Shown one piece after another: positions 55,132 to 62,722 of a stretch of DNA of 64,000 nucleotides (position 1 is the stretch's first letter; each line of letters begins with the position of its first letter). Below the pieces are notes generated by a model that ran no database searches, was not told the DNA's origin, and was given only the letters and a program-made list of their open reading frames with translations. The translations under genes and the position numbers were made by a program. Location of the stretch: assembly GCA_965216335.1 (NCBI GenBank), contig OZ244154.1, positions 1,922,001 to 1,986,000 on the forward strand, in the 5' to 3' direction. This DNA comes from JAHEJE01 sp965216335 (GTDB lineage: Bacteria > Pseudomonadota > Alphaproteobacteria > Rhizobiales > Aestuariivirgaceae).

Positions 55132-56070
55132 TCACGCCGGCCCCCGCGCAACGCCGCCTTTCGCCTGTATGTGTTCGTCCGCCTCTTCCAGCAGCCAGTC
55201 GCGGAAGGCCTTGACCTTGGCGCGGCGCAGGTGTTCGGGCGGGCACACAAGCCAGAACGCGAAGTCGGCCTTGAGCACCAGGTCGAAGGGCCGCACCAGG
55301 CGCCCGCTGTCGAGGTATTCCGCCATCGCATGATGCGAGACCAGCGCCACCCCGGCGCCGCTGGCCGCCGCCTCGGCCGCCATGCTTTCGACGGTGAAGC
55401 GCGGCCCGTGTTCCACGTCGATGCCTTCCACGCCGGCCGCCTTGGTCCACATCCGCCAGTCGGGCAGCGGGGTGTCGAAACTGCCCCAGTCGACATGCAG
55501 CAAGCGGTGGTGGCGAAGATCGTCCGGTGTCTGCAGCGGCCGGCTTCCGTTCAACAGCTTCGGGCTGCACACCACGCTGACCTCCTCGCTGAAGATCTTT
55601 TCTGCATGCAGGCCCGGATAGTCGCCCATTCCGAGCCGGATGCCGACGTCGATGCCGTCGCGCTCGAAATCGCGGGTATCGAGCGAGGCATCGAGCCGCA
55701 CGTCGATCTCGGGATGCCGATCGGCAAAACCCGGCAGGCGCTGCAACAGCCAGGTGCCGGCGAAAGTCGGCGCGCTGGTGACGGTCAGGAGCCCGGATTC
55801 GTCCTCGCGCGACAGCCGCTCGACCGCCTCGGCCAGCTTGTCAAAGCCCTCGGTGACCAGCGGCAGCACTGTCCTGGCCTCTTCGGTCAGCCGCACCGCC
55901 CGGGTCATGCGGTGAAACAGGGCGATGCCGAGATAGTCCTCAAGCTGCCTGATCTGCTGGCTGACCGCTGCCGGGGTCACAAACAGCTCCTCGGCAGCCT
56001 TAGAAAAACTCAACCACCGCGCCGCCGCCTCGAAGGCACGCAATGAATTCAAAGGGGGAAGCCGTCTCAT
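55132..56070 (-). CDS. LysR-family regulator, GcvA-like
   Basis: A 312-residue LysR-type regulator. The HTH LPPLNSLRAFEAAARWLSFS then KAAEELFVTPAAVSQQIRQL fits the GcvA group, followed by the periplasmic-binding-like effector domain (LLTVTSAPTFAGTWLLQRL, DVRLDASLDTRDFERDGIDV, GAGVALVSHHAMAEYL). ATG 56070 is chosen; an in-frame TTG at 56079 is the alternative. A T-N11-A dyad lies 24-38 bp upstream, and a 39-codon gene is transcribed divergently from 56201. Autoregulation and control of that small gene are expected from the usual LysR layout. Confidence 0.9.
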   Translation of the reverse strand: MRRLPPLNSLRAFEAAARWLSFSKAAEELFVTPAAVSQQIRQLEDYLGIALFHRMTRAVRLTEEARTVLPLVTEGFDKLAEAVERLSREDESGLLTVTSAPTFAGTWLLQRLPGFADRHPEIDVRLDASLDTRDFERDGIDVGIRLGMGDYPGLHAEKIFSEEVSVVCSPKLLNGSRPLQTPDDLRHHRLLHVDWGSFDTPLPDWRMWTKAAGVEGIDVEHGPRFTVESMAAEAAASGAGVALVSHHAMAEYLDSGRLVRPFDLVLKADFAFWLVCPPEHLRRAKVKAFRDWLLEEADEHIQAKGGVARGPA

Positions 56071-56093
56071 GGTGAACAACCTGTAAATGATTT

Positions 56094-56108
56094 ATTAGTT
56101 TATCTAAT
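56094..56108. promoter_or_regulatory. LysR-type T-N11-A box
   Basis: ATTAGTTTATCTAAT is a perfect dyad with the T-N11-A form recognised by LysR proteins. It lies 24 bp upstream of the LysR ATG and 93 bp upstream of the divergent 39-codon gene. Further right, TTTGTCC is repeated at 56130 and 56139, with GACAAA at about 56170. Confidence 0.5.
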
Positions 56109-56200
56109 GTGTCACTTCAGAAAGCATCGTTTGTCCGATTTGTCCAGAGCTGACATATTCCTCCCATCAGACAAAGCCAATTCAGCCAGGAGAAACCACC

Positions 56201-56320
56201 ATGAACACCCACATCAACCACCTGCCCAGCTCCTCATTGACGCTGTCCATGTTCATCTCCGAAACCATCTACCGCGCCGTCCTCGCCACCGAGCGCCTGA
56301 TCCACCGGTTTCAGAAGTAG
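56201..56320 (+). CDS. 39-residue small protein, divergent from the LysR gene
   Basis: A short gene with a strong ribosome site (AGGAGA, 8 bp before ATG). It encodes 39 residues beginning MNTHINHLPSSSLTLSMFIS and ending in a basic amphipathic helix (AVLATERLIHRFQK). The stop is followed by the same GCGCCGGCGGCGC terminator-like hairpin that follows the FadR-type gene at 15.1 kb. The LysR layout and these signals support translation. No family is recognised. A membrane-peripheral or regulatory peptide is possible. Confidence 0.55.
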   Translation: MNTHINHLPSSSLTLSMFISETIYRAVLATERLIHRFQK

Positions 56321-56350
56321 CGCCGGCGGCGCGGGCGGTCGATTTTCCGA
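56320..56350 (+). terminator. terminator-like hairpin after the 39-codon gene
   Basis: GCGCCGGCGGCGC overlapping the stop's last base, with a GCGCC/GGCGC stem, then GGGCGGTCGATTTT. It is the same arrangement as at 15091. Confidence 0.4.
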
Positions 56351-56567
56351 CTGGTGTGCCGTGTTGATATGACAACGGTCTTCCTTAGGCCAAGAGGCAG
56401 GCCTTGAAGCCATGTAGCAAACCGGCAGAACGGGTCTTTGCCGCGAGGCAGATGCAACCAGGGGTACGGCGATCATCGCCGTGCCCCTTTTCAATTGCCG
56501 GCGCGCCGGTCACCTTTCCTTAGGGACTGCCGCGTCATTGTAGGGCCGATGATGCGGAGGCCGCTCC

Positions 56568-57278
56568 ATGCGCCCGTACTTGGCTGACACAACAACACAC
56601 CGCTTGCGGCGCGTGGCGATGCTCGCCCTTGCCGCCCTGGTCTGCACCGTCCTCGCCGCCTGCAGCGAGGGCGGTGAGTGGCATGAGAAGCTGGCCGTCG
56701 AGGTGGCGACGCCGGACGGGGTGAAGCGGGCCCATTCGGTGCTGGCGATGGAGAAGTGGGTCAATACCGGCTTTTTCGGCGCCATGGACCAGCACCGCGC
56801 CCAGACCGCATTTTCCGGCGAGGCGGTGGTGCTGGAGGTCAAGCCCGGGCGCTAACTGTTCGTGCTGCTGACTAATTTCCACGAACTGTCGCGCCGCACC
56901 TTCCGCGATGGCTATCCGCGCGACTTCGTCGAGTGGGCCGAGGCGATGGAGGACCGGCGGGCATCGCGCCAGGTGGCGCGCGAAAACTACCCGCTGATGG
57001 TCACCTTCACCGACATCGCCGACCCGGCCAGCGTGACCCGCGTCGACCTCGCCAACCTCGCCGCCACCTTCGGCCCCGGCTACGCCCTGACGTCGCTGAC
57101 GCTCGAGACCACCGACGAGCCGGTGACCAGCGGGCGGGTGGAGAAGGTGTTGGGGTGGTGGTGTGGTTTGCGAAAAGCTGGGGCCCGATTAAGCGGGTCT
57201 ACAAGCATCGCAATAACAAGCAACGAGCTCGTCGAGACATTGGGCGCTGGCGCTTTTAAGGTAGGAGATTGCAAATGA
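56568..57278 (+). pseudogene. exported lipoprotein gene interrupted by an in-frame stop
   Basis: The first 95 codons encode a basic start, a hydrophobic helix and a lipobox (ALVCTVLAAC), then VEVATPDGVKRAHSVLAMEK. The frame is stopped by TAA at 56853-56855 but continues without shift directly after it: LFVLLTNFHELSRRTFRDGY and about 100 more sensible residues. The context PGR-stop-LFVLLTN suggests a former tyrosine codon. A downstream start at 56862 has no ribosome site. The 3' end (after about 57160) becomes unlike the rest and may be rearranged. Alternatively the first part is made as a short lipoprotein. Confidence 0.7.
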
Positions 57279-57721
57279 CGATTTCAAAAGACCTGTTCCT
57301 CGCAATCTTGGCGTTGGATTCCTACAATCGTGGATATGGCGCAGGTATCGCAGACACGACTGGGCAGGATCCAGATGGCTTGGGGGATGCGTCGGGAACA
57401 AAAATCGGCAATGCATCAATCTCCGCGCGCTCGTCCTCAGACCCAACTGGCACGGAGGTTTCTGAAGGCTTCTACGCCCTCGCCTACACCCTGACCGGCG
57501 CCGTCGGTGAGGGCAGCGACACGCTTGCCGCCGGCACCACCGTCATCTCCTACCGCGGCACCGACCACGCCAACCCGTTCACCTTAGGCAGCGACTTCTG
57601 GAACGGCTGGCTGTTCGGCGCCGGGGCTACGTTTATCCCCGACCAGCTTTCCCTTGCCCGCGACTTCTACACGGCCGTGACGCAAAACAACCGGAAAGGT
57701 CAAGACTCACACATCCGGTGA
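57275..57721 (+). pseudogene. N-terminal fragment of a lipase-like (alpha/beta hydrolase) protein
   Basis: ATG 57275 has a good AGGAG 9 bp upstream. The 148 residues begin MTISKDLFLAILALDSYNRG and reach the oxyanion-type motif TTVISYRGTDHANPFT and GSDFWNGWLFGAG. This is the N-terminal part of class-3-lipase/DUF2974-like hydrolases found in secreted calcium-binding proteins. The frame ends before any GxSxG nucleophile motif, against the next gene's 3' end, so the catalytic domain is missing. It is probably a deletion remnant. Confidence 0.65.
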
Positions 57722-57748
57722 TGCGCGAACTCCAGATGCCTATGCGGC

Positions 57749-58834
57749 TCAGGTGAACGACATCGGGTTGTTGAGGGCGTTCCAGAACAGCACGGTGCCG
57801 AGCACGGTGATGAACAGGCCGCCGGCCAGCTTGAGGCCGAATGCGGTGCGGTCGAGCCATATGGCATTGCCGCCACTGAGCTTGAAAGCGACATTGCGCG
57901 CCGTCACCGCGAGGACGGCGATCAGCGACACCGTGATCGCCACACCGACGGCCATGGCGAAGGTCGACGCGATGCCGGCCCAGTAGATGCCGAGGGCGCT
58001 GGAGGCCAGAAGGGCCAGGATGGCGCCGGAACAGGGACGGATGCCGACGGCGAATGCCAGAGAAAAAGCCTTCGCGGGCGACCAGTCCTGATCGACATCC
58101 TGGGCGCCGGGCATGTGGGCATGGCCGCAGGCGCAGTCTTCGCCGGTGTGGTGGTGGTGATCGTGGTCATGATCGTGACCGTGCCCGTGGGCGTGCGGGT
58201 GACCCGACACGGCGAGTGCGGGACCGGTGCGCAACCAGGCCAGCGCCTGCCACATGAGATAGAGCCCGACCAGCGCAATCAGGCCGAAGCTGGCGGCCTC
58301 CAGGTATCCGGCGAAGGCACGCGCCGTCGTTCCGACCGCCTTGACGGCATAGAGCAGCACGCTGACCAGCACCACGGCGGTAACGGCCTGCACGATGGCC
58401 GCCATGAAGGCGATCAGCACGCCGCGGCGCAGTTGACGCTCGTTGGCCAGCAGCCAGGCGGAAACCACGGCCTTGCCATGGCCGGGGCCGGCGGCGTGGA
58501 AGATACCATAGGCAAACGACAGCAGGATAAGAGTCCAGGCGGCTTTGGTTGCGCTGCCCTTGCGGATATCCCGCAACGATGTGCGCATCTTTTCGGTGAA
58601 GGCGCGCTGCTGATAGTTGACCCAGCCGAGCGGGTCGCGCCAGGGCGAGGGGGCCTCGGTGCGCGGGCGCACCAGAAGTTTTCCGGGATCGATCTTCGAG
58701 GCGGCCTGGACGGCAACGGATGATGCCTCGGGCAGCGCCGGCGGCACCAGCGGCGCCGGCCGAACCGTCGAGGCGTGCAGCGGTGCAGCAGCAAGACACA
58801 GCCATGCGGCGAAGATGACGATCCAGCGGGTCAT
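57749..58834 (-). CDS. NicO-type nickel/cobalt exporter
   Basis: A 361-residue NicO/RcnA-like metal transporter. A signal or first helix (RWIVIFAAWLCLAAAPLHA) and a proline-rich periplasmic lead-in are followed by six membrane segments. Family motifs: SFAYGIFHAAGPGHGKAVVSAW and AFAVGIRPCSGAILALLAS. A central His-rich loop (HPHAHGHGHDHDHDHHHHTG) binds metal. It starts 6 bp after its DUF1007 partner gene and is translationally coupled to it. It exports or imports Ni2+/Co2+; export is the better guess for the RcnA-like architecture. Confidence 0.9.
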   Translation of the reverse strand: MTRWIVIFAAWLCLAAAPLHASTVRPAPLVPPALPEASSVAVQAASKIDPGKLLVRPRTEAPSPWRDPLGWVNYQQRAFTEKMRTSLRDIRKGSATKAAWTLILLSFAYGIFHAAGPGHGKAVVSAWLLANERQLRRGVLIAFMAAIVQAVTAVVLVSVLLYAVKAVGTTARAFAGYLEAASFGLIALVGLYLMWQALAWLRTGPALAVSGHPHAHGHGHDHDHDHHHHTGEDCACGHAHMPGAQDVDQDWSPAKAFSLAFAVGIRPCSGAILALLASSALGIYWAGIASTFAMAVGVAITVSLIAVLAVTARNVAFKLSGGNAIWLDRTAFGLKLAGGLFITVLGTVLFWNALNNPMSFT

Positions 58835-58840
58835 GCGGGC

Positions 58841-59512
58841 TCAGGTGGTCTTCGGCTTGCACTTGACGAAGACCGGCTGGGCGAACATGGCCCCGAAATC
58901 CTCGTTTTCGTCGGGTTGCCAGTCCTGGTCCTTGGTCGACAGCATCTGCCGGGTTTCCTCGGTCTGTTCGTCGGCCACCACCTTGCCGAGTTCGACCGCG
59001 CAGCCCTTCGGTACGGTGCCGATGGTGTTGACCGGGCTTTTTGCCGAATAGTCGATGGCAATGTAAAAGCTCGGATCGTAAATCTTGTAGGCGAACGAAA
59101 CCGCCTTCGGGTCGACCGGCTCGGCCAGTGGCACCTTGAAATGCATCTTCAGGATCTTGCCGCTGAGCGTCTGGTTGTACTCCGTGACGTCTTCGTACTT
59201 GAGCTGTTTGCCGTCCGCCTTGGCGTAGACGAAATAGTTGTAGTCCTTCAGCGCCACGATGTTCTCGCGGGTCAGGACATCGAGCTCGGCAGCGGAATAA
59301 TGGCCGTCATTGTTGGCGTCGAGCCCTTCGATGGCCAGCTCGGAGTAATTCTGATCGAAAGCCCACTCGACATAGATCGCCTCGATCCTGCCGGCATCGT
59401 TGAACACGACATCGGACCAGCTTTCGATCACCACATGCGGATGGGCCACGACCGGCGCGGCGCCATAGAGCAGGCCGGCGGCCAACGTCAGGGCCGGTAG
59501 GGTCTTCCTCAT
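58841..59512 (-). CDS. DUF1007 periplasmic partner of the NicO transporter
   Basis: A 223-residue exported protein of the DUF1007 family, which commonly accompanies NicO transporters. The signal peptide is MRKTLPALTLAAGLLYGAAP through VVA, with mature HPHVVIESWSDVVFND supplying metal-ligand histidines. An EF-hand-like loop DANNDGHYSAAEL lies near residue 70. ATG 59512 begins the signal; an in-frame start 18 bp upstream is possible. It is the first gene of the two-gene metal operon. Confidence 0.87.
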   Translation of the reverse strand: MRKTLPALTLAAGLLYGAAPVVAHPHVVIESWSDVVFNDAGRIEAIYVEWAFDQNYSELAIEGLDANNDGHYSAAELDVLTRENIVALKDYNYFVYAKADGKQLKYEDVTEYNQTLSGKILKMHFKVPLAEPVDPKAVSFAYKIYDPSFYIAIDYSAKSPVNTIGTVPKGCAVELGKVVADEQTEETRQMLSTKDQDWQPDENEDFGAMFAQPVFVKCKPKTT

Positions 59513-59722
59513 GAAAACGGCGTCCCTCATAGCATTAAACGCTGGATCATCTGATAACCCCGGATTCTGATCAAAAAATGGTCGATTTGCAAGTCGGCGC
59601 CCCTGGTGGCGATGCGGCCCGGCTGGTGCCGCAACATCATCCGGTCCGGTCTGCGGACACAGCGGGTCAATCGGTAGTCCGGCCGGATGTGCGTCAATCA
59701 GTCAGTGCCAATTCTAAAATAA

Positions 59723-59739
59723 TATTTGTCATGCAAATA
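59723..59739. promoter_or_regulatory. candidate operator of the FadR-type regulator at 59.8 kb
   Basis: TATTTGTCATGCAAATA is a perfect dyad (6-bp arms, 5-bp centre) lying 43 bp before the regulator's ATG in an AT-rich promoter zone. Position and symmetry suggest autoregulation. Confidence 0.45.
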
Positions 59740-59782
59740 GCAAGCGGCAATACTACGCCGGTGATTCGAGGGAGTGCTGATC

Positions 59783-60535
59783 ATGGCGGTAAAATTCGAG
59801 CCGGTGGTGACGACGAGCATCACCCGGCAGATTGCAGAGCAGATTAGAGAATCCATTCTTGAGGGCCGGCTGAAATCCGGCGACCGGTTGCCGTCGGAAC
59901 ACGATCTGGCGGCGCAGTTCAGCGTGTCGCGGCCGACGATCCGCGAAGCCCTGAAACTGCTTGCCGCGCAGAACCTGGTGCGCTCGCGGCGCGGACCGAC
60001 CGGCGGCACGTTCGTCAAACGCCCCACCGGACAGGAGGCCCAGGGTGACCTGGCGACCACGACCGGCCTGCTGATATCCCTGGGCGAGTTCAATCTGTCC
60101 GAAATCGCCGAGGCGCGTGAGGAACTGGCGCAGGTGTGCGGACGGCTGGCCGCGCAACGGCGCGACGCCGGTCATGTCGCGCGCCTGCGGGCCGAGGTCG
60201 ACATCCAGTTGCATCCGGATCTGAGTGACGAGGAGTTCTGCGCCTCCGACGTGCGGTTTCACCGCGCGCTGGCCGATGCTGCCGGCAACGACATGCTGGG
60301 CTTTGTCATGAATGCGGTGATCGAAGCGCTTGAACCGGTAGAAACGAAGACAATCTTCCGGCTCCGCGACCGCGCCAAGATCATCAAGCAGCACCAGCGC
60401 ATTGTCGACGCGATTGCCGATGGCGATCTGAAGCGGACCAGAAAAGCCATCGCCAAGCAATCCGCCCATCTGCGCAGCCACTTCGACAAGGCGCAGAACT
60501 ACCGCAACCAGGGCCGCGTCGGCACCGCCAGGTGA
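59783..60535 (+). CDS. FadR/GntR-family regulator of the aconitase X region
   Basis: A 250-residue GntR regulator (FadR/FCD subfamily). The wHTH reads LPSEHDLAAQFSVSRPTIRE with wing SRRGPTGGTFV; the FCD domain includes DVRFHRALADAAGNDMLGFV and HQRIVDAIADGDLKRTRKAI. ATG 59783 has GGAG 8 bp upstream; an in-frame GTG at 59774 is the alternative. It is convergent with the carboxymuconolactone-decarboxylase-like/aconitase X operon, whose promoter lies beyond the window, and probably controls that catabolic set. Confidence 0.9.
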   Translation: MAVKFEPVVTTSITRQIAEQIRESILEGRLKSGDRLPSEHDLAAQFSVSRPTIREALKLLAAQNLVRSRRGPTGGTFVKRPTGQEAQGDLATTTGLLISLGEFNLSEIAEAREELAQVCGRLAAQRRDAGHVARLRAEVDIQLHPDLSDEEFCASDVRFHRALADAAGNDMLGFVMNAVIEALEPVETKTIFRLRDRAKIIKQHQRIVDAIADGDLKRTRKAIAKQSAHLRSHFDKAQNYRNQGRVGTAR

Positions 60536-60637
60536 GGCCGGCGGCATTGCCGTTCGATCTTCCCGGCTGTTGTACCGAGCTGATATGGCAACGGGTTTTC
60601 AGCAGCGATTGAGTCACGCTCAAAGGTCGTGCCGATG

Positions 60638-61024
60638 TCAATCTTCGGCACCGTCCAGTTCGGCGAAGATCTGGTTGGCGATGCGGTGGCATTCGACGCC
60701 GGCGGGCACGCCGCAATAGACCGAAATCTGGGTGACGATGGCCTGCAGCTCGTCGCGGGTCAGGCCGTTTTTGATGGCGCCGCGGAAATGCAGGCCCCAT
60801 TCGTGCATCCGGCCAAGTGCGGCCAGCATACCGAGATTGAGCAGCGAGCGCTGCTTGTAGCTCAGCGTGTCGTCGCCCCAGCAGGCGCCCCAGCAGTATT
60901 CGGTGAGCAGCTCCTGGAACGGCCGCGAAAAGTCGCTGGCATTGGCCAAGGTGTTTTCCACATACTCCGCGCCCAGAACCGACTTGCGGGCCGCCAGGCC
61001 GTCGTCGAAGCGTTGCTTGTCCAT
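60638..61024 (-). CDS. carboxymuconolactone decarboxylase-family protein
   Basis: A 128-residue CMD-fold protein. The core is ELLTEYCWGACWGDDTLSYK, QRSLLNLGMLAALGRMHEWG, LHFRGAIKNGLTRDELQAIV and QISVYCGVPAGVE, close to 4-carboxymuconolactone decarboxylase (PcaC). A CxxC peroxidase-type active site is absent, so an AhpD-like role is unlikely. In true PcaC the neighbours are other pca genes; here it follows aconitase X subunits with a 1-bp gap, so the substrate may be a different lactone or beta-keto acid. ATG 61024 is chosen over an in-frame upstream start. Confidence 0.85.
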   Translation of the reverse strand: MDKQRFDDGLAARKSVLGAEYVENTLANASDFSRPFQELLTEYCWGACWGDDTLSYKQRSLLNLGMLAALGRMHEWGLHFRGAIKNGLTRDELQAIVTQISVYCGVPAGVECHRIANQIFAELDGAED

Positions 61025-61025
61025 G

Positions 61026-61448
61026 TTAGGTCTCCCTGATGGTGATTGTCCCGTCGGCGGCGACACTCAGAGCTGCCGCGTTTGCCAACCTGTCATAGTC
61101 GTCCGCGGCGACACAGACAACGGGGCAATCAGTCCGATACAGTTCATGCGCCACCCGGGCGCCGGTGGCGATGTTGACATCGGGAGAACCGAGCACGAAA
61201 CCGGCCGGGCCGACACCACGCCGGATCGCCTCGGCAATGCAGGCCGGGGTGCCCGCGGAGCCGCGTGCCGAAGGCAGAACGACGATCTTTCCCGCCAGGC
61301 AGATGCCGGACTGCGGGTGATGGACATCGAGGATGGTTCCGGTCACCGGGTCGTAGCCGCCCCAGAAGCTCAACGGTTCGCCGAGCGAACACACCTGCGC
61401 GCTGGCCTGTCCGCGAACCAGTACCCGTGCCTTGAGGGTTGCCGTCAT
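61026..61448 (-). CDS. aconitase X small (swivel) subunit, DUF126
   Basis: A 140-residue DUF126 protein, the swivelling domain of aconitase X. Family blocks: LSFWGGYDPVTGTILDVHHP, GKIVVLPSARGSAG and the end of the fold around GFVLGSPDVNIATGARVAHE. The ATG at 61448 overlaps the large-subunit stop (ATGA). Two-subunit AcnX enzymes are hydro-lyases; characterised members dehydrate cis-3-hydroxy-L-proline or phosphomevalonate. The actual substrate here is not known. Confidence 0.9.
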   Translation of the reverse strand: MTATLKARVLVRGQASAQVCSLGEPLSFWGGYDPVTGTILDVHHPQSGICLAGKIVVLPSARGSAGTPACIAEAIRRGVGPAGFVLGSPDVNIATGARVAHELYRTDCPVVCVAADDYDRLANAAALSVAADGTITIRET

Positions 61449-62719
61449 GCCAGGCCCTGCCACAGGCGCTCGTCGCGCCAGACCTCGCCGCGCACGGCGC
61501 TTTCGGCACATTCGGCCAGGCTGCCGAAACACACCTCGACACCCAGCATGCCGGGAGCGTAGTAGGCCCATTTGGCGGCATTGGTCATCGCCCGGCCGGT
61601 GCAGCCGGCAACGTTTGGAGTGAAATAGGTGCAGGTATCGGTGATGATGTCGACACCGGCGGCTTCGAGCGGTGCGATAAAGCCACGCTTGGCAGCCTCG
61701 TCTCGGATAAAGCGGCTGGTGGAGACGTAGGTCTTGGTTCCACTGGCGACCTTGCGCCCGTCGAGCAAGGGCGCCAGGGTGGCGAACTCGGACAGCGAAA
61801 AATGCGGCGTGCCCAGTGCCACCATGTCGAGCGGGCCGTCGCGGCCGGTGGTCAGTCCGGTGCGGGCCTCCGACAAGTCGGACATGCCGATGCTGAAAGT
61901 CGTTTCGGCCGTGAAACCGTACCGGTTTTCCGGCGCTTCCGGCGTCACCCCGATGCCGTGCCAAAGCTCGACGCCGCCGGCTGCGGCAAGAGCGGCGGAG
62001 GCGGCCTTCAGGTTGTCACGGTTGGCCGTCCGGGGCAGGTCGGCAATTACCGGCACCCGGCTGCCCGACAGCCGACCGCCGGCATAACCGAGCAGATGAT
62101 AGAAAATGTCTTCGCGCTTGAAGTCATCGCGGATGGCGCTTGTCTCGATGAGAAACTGGCCGCGGCGGCCCTCGTCCGTGTGCAGGCGGGCGAACGGTAC
62201 CTTGCCGGTCAGGGCACAGGCGACGTCAAGGAAGTCGCCGTACTTGTTGCTGCGCGCCCCGACCACGGAATTGTAGTAGCAGACCGCATTGCTTTCCGCG
62301 GCGATGATCTGATCACCAAGGCGCGGGCCCCCGGGCAGTTGATAGGGCGCGCACGTCCAGACCGGACGCGCGCCCAACTCCTTGTACAGAGCCATAAGTT
62401 CGCGCGCGCCGTCCATGGTCTGCTCATCGCCGCGGCCGGCGCGCAGTTCAGGTTTTTCCAGGCTGGCCAGGCCATTGTTTGTCCAGGTCGGTACCGCGAA
62501 GGCTGCACCGTTGTCGAGCAGAAAGCGGGCGAAATCGACATGCGCCTGGCCGGCGTAGAAGCAGGCATCGATATGGGCAAAGGTCGCCCGGATCAACCGC
62601 GGCGCCGTCATGATGCGGGCGGCCTGAACGACCAGCTGCATGGCCAATTGCATGGCCGGACCCCCGGCGCCGTCGAGCAGGGCCTGTTCGTCCGGCCGCA
62701 GTTCGAGCAGCGCGCCCAC
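61445..62719 (-). CDS. aconitase X large (catalytic) subunit, DUF521
   Basis: A 424-residue DUF521 protein, the Fe-S-bearing catalytic part of aconitase X. Recognisable stretches: GAGGPAMQLAMQLVVQAAR near the start, GLASLEKPELRAGRGDEQTM, CYYNSVVGARSNKYGDFLDV, ALGTPHFSLSEFATL, ITDTCTYFTPN with cluster cysteines, and TNAAKWAYYAPGMLG. It starts 3 bp after the stop of the upstream AMP-ligase gene. Together with the small subunit it should form one hydro-lyase in the cytoplasm. Confidence 0.9.
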   Translation of the reverse strand: MGALLELRPDEQALLDGAGGPAMQLAMQLVVQAARIMTAPRLIRATFAHIDACFYAGQAHVDFARFLLDNGAAFAVPTWTNNGLASLEKPELRAGRGDEQTMDGARELMALYKELGARPVWTCAPYQLPGGPRLGDQIIAAESNAVCYYNSVVGARSNKYGDFLDVACALTGKVPFARLHTDEGRRGQFLIETSAIRDDFKREDIFYHLLGYAGGRLSGSRVPVIADLPRTANRDNLKAASAALAAAGGVELWHGIGVTPEAPENRYGFTAETTFSIGMSDLSEARTGLTTGRDGPLDMVALGTPHFSLSEFATLAPLLDGRKVASGTKTYVSTSRFIRDEAAKRGFIAPLEAAGVDIITDTCTYFTPNVAGCTGRAMTNAAKWAYYAPGMLGVEVCFGSLAECAESAVRGEVWRDERLWQGLA

Positions 62720-62722
62720 GGG

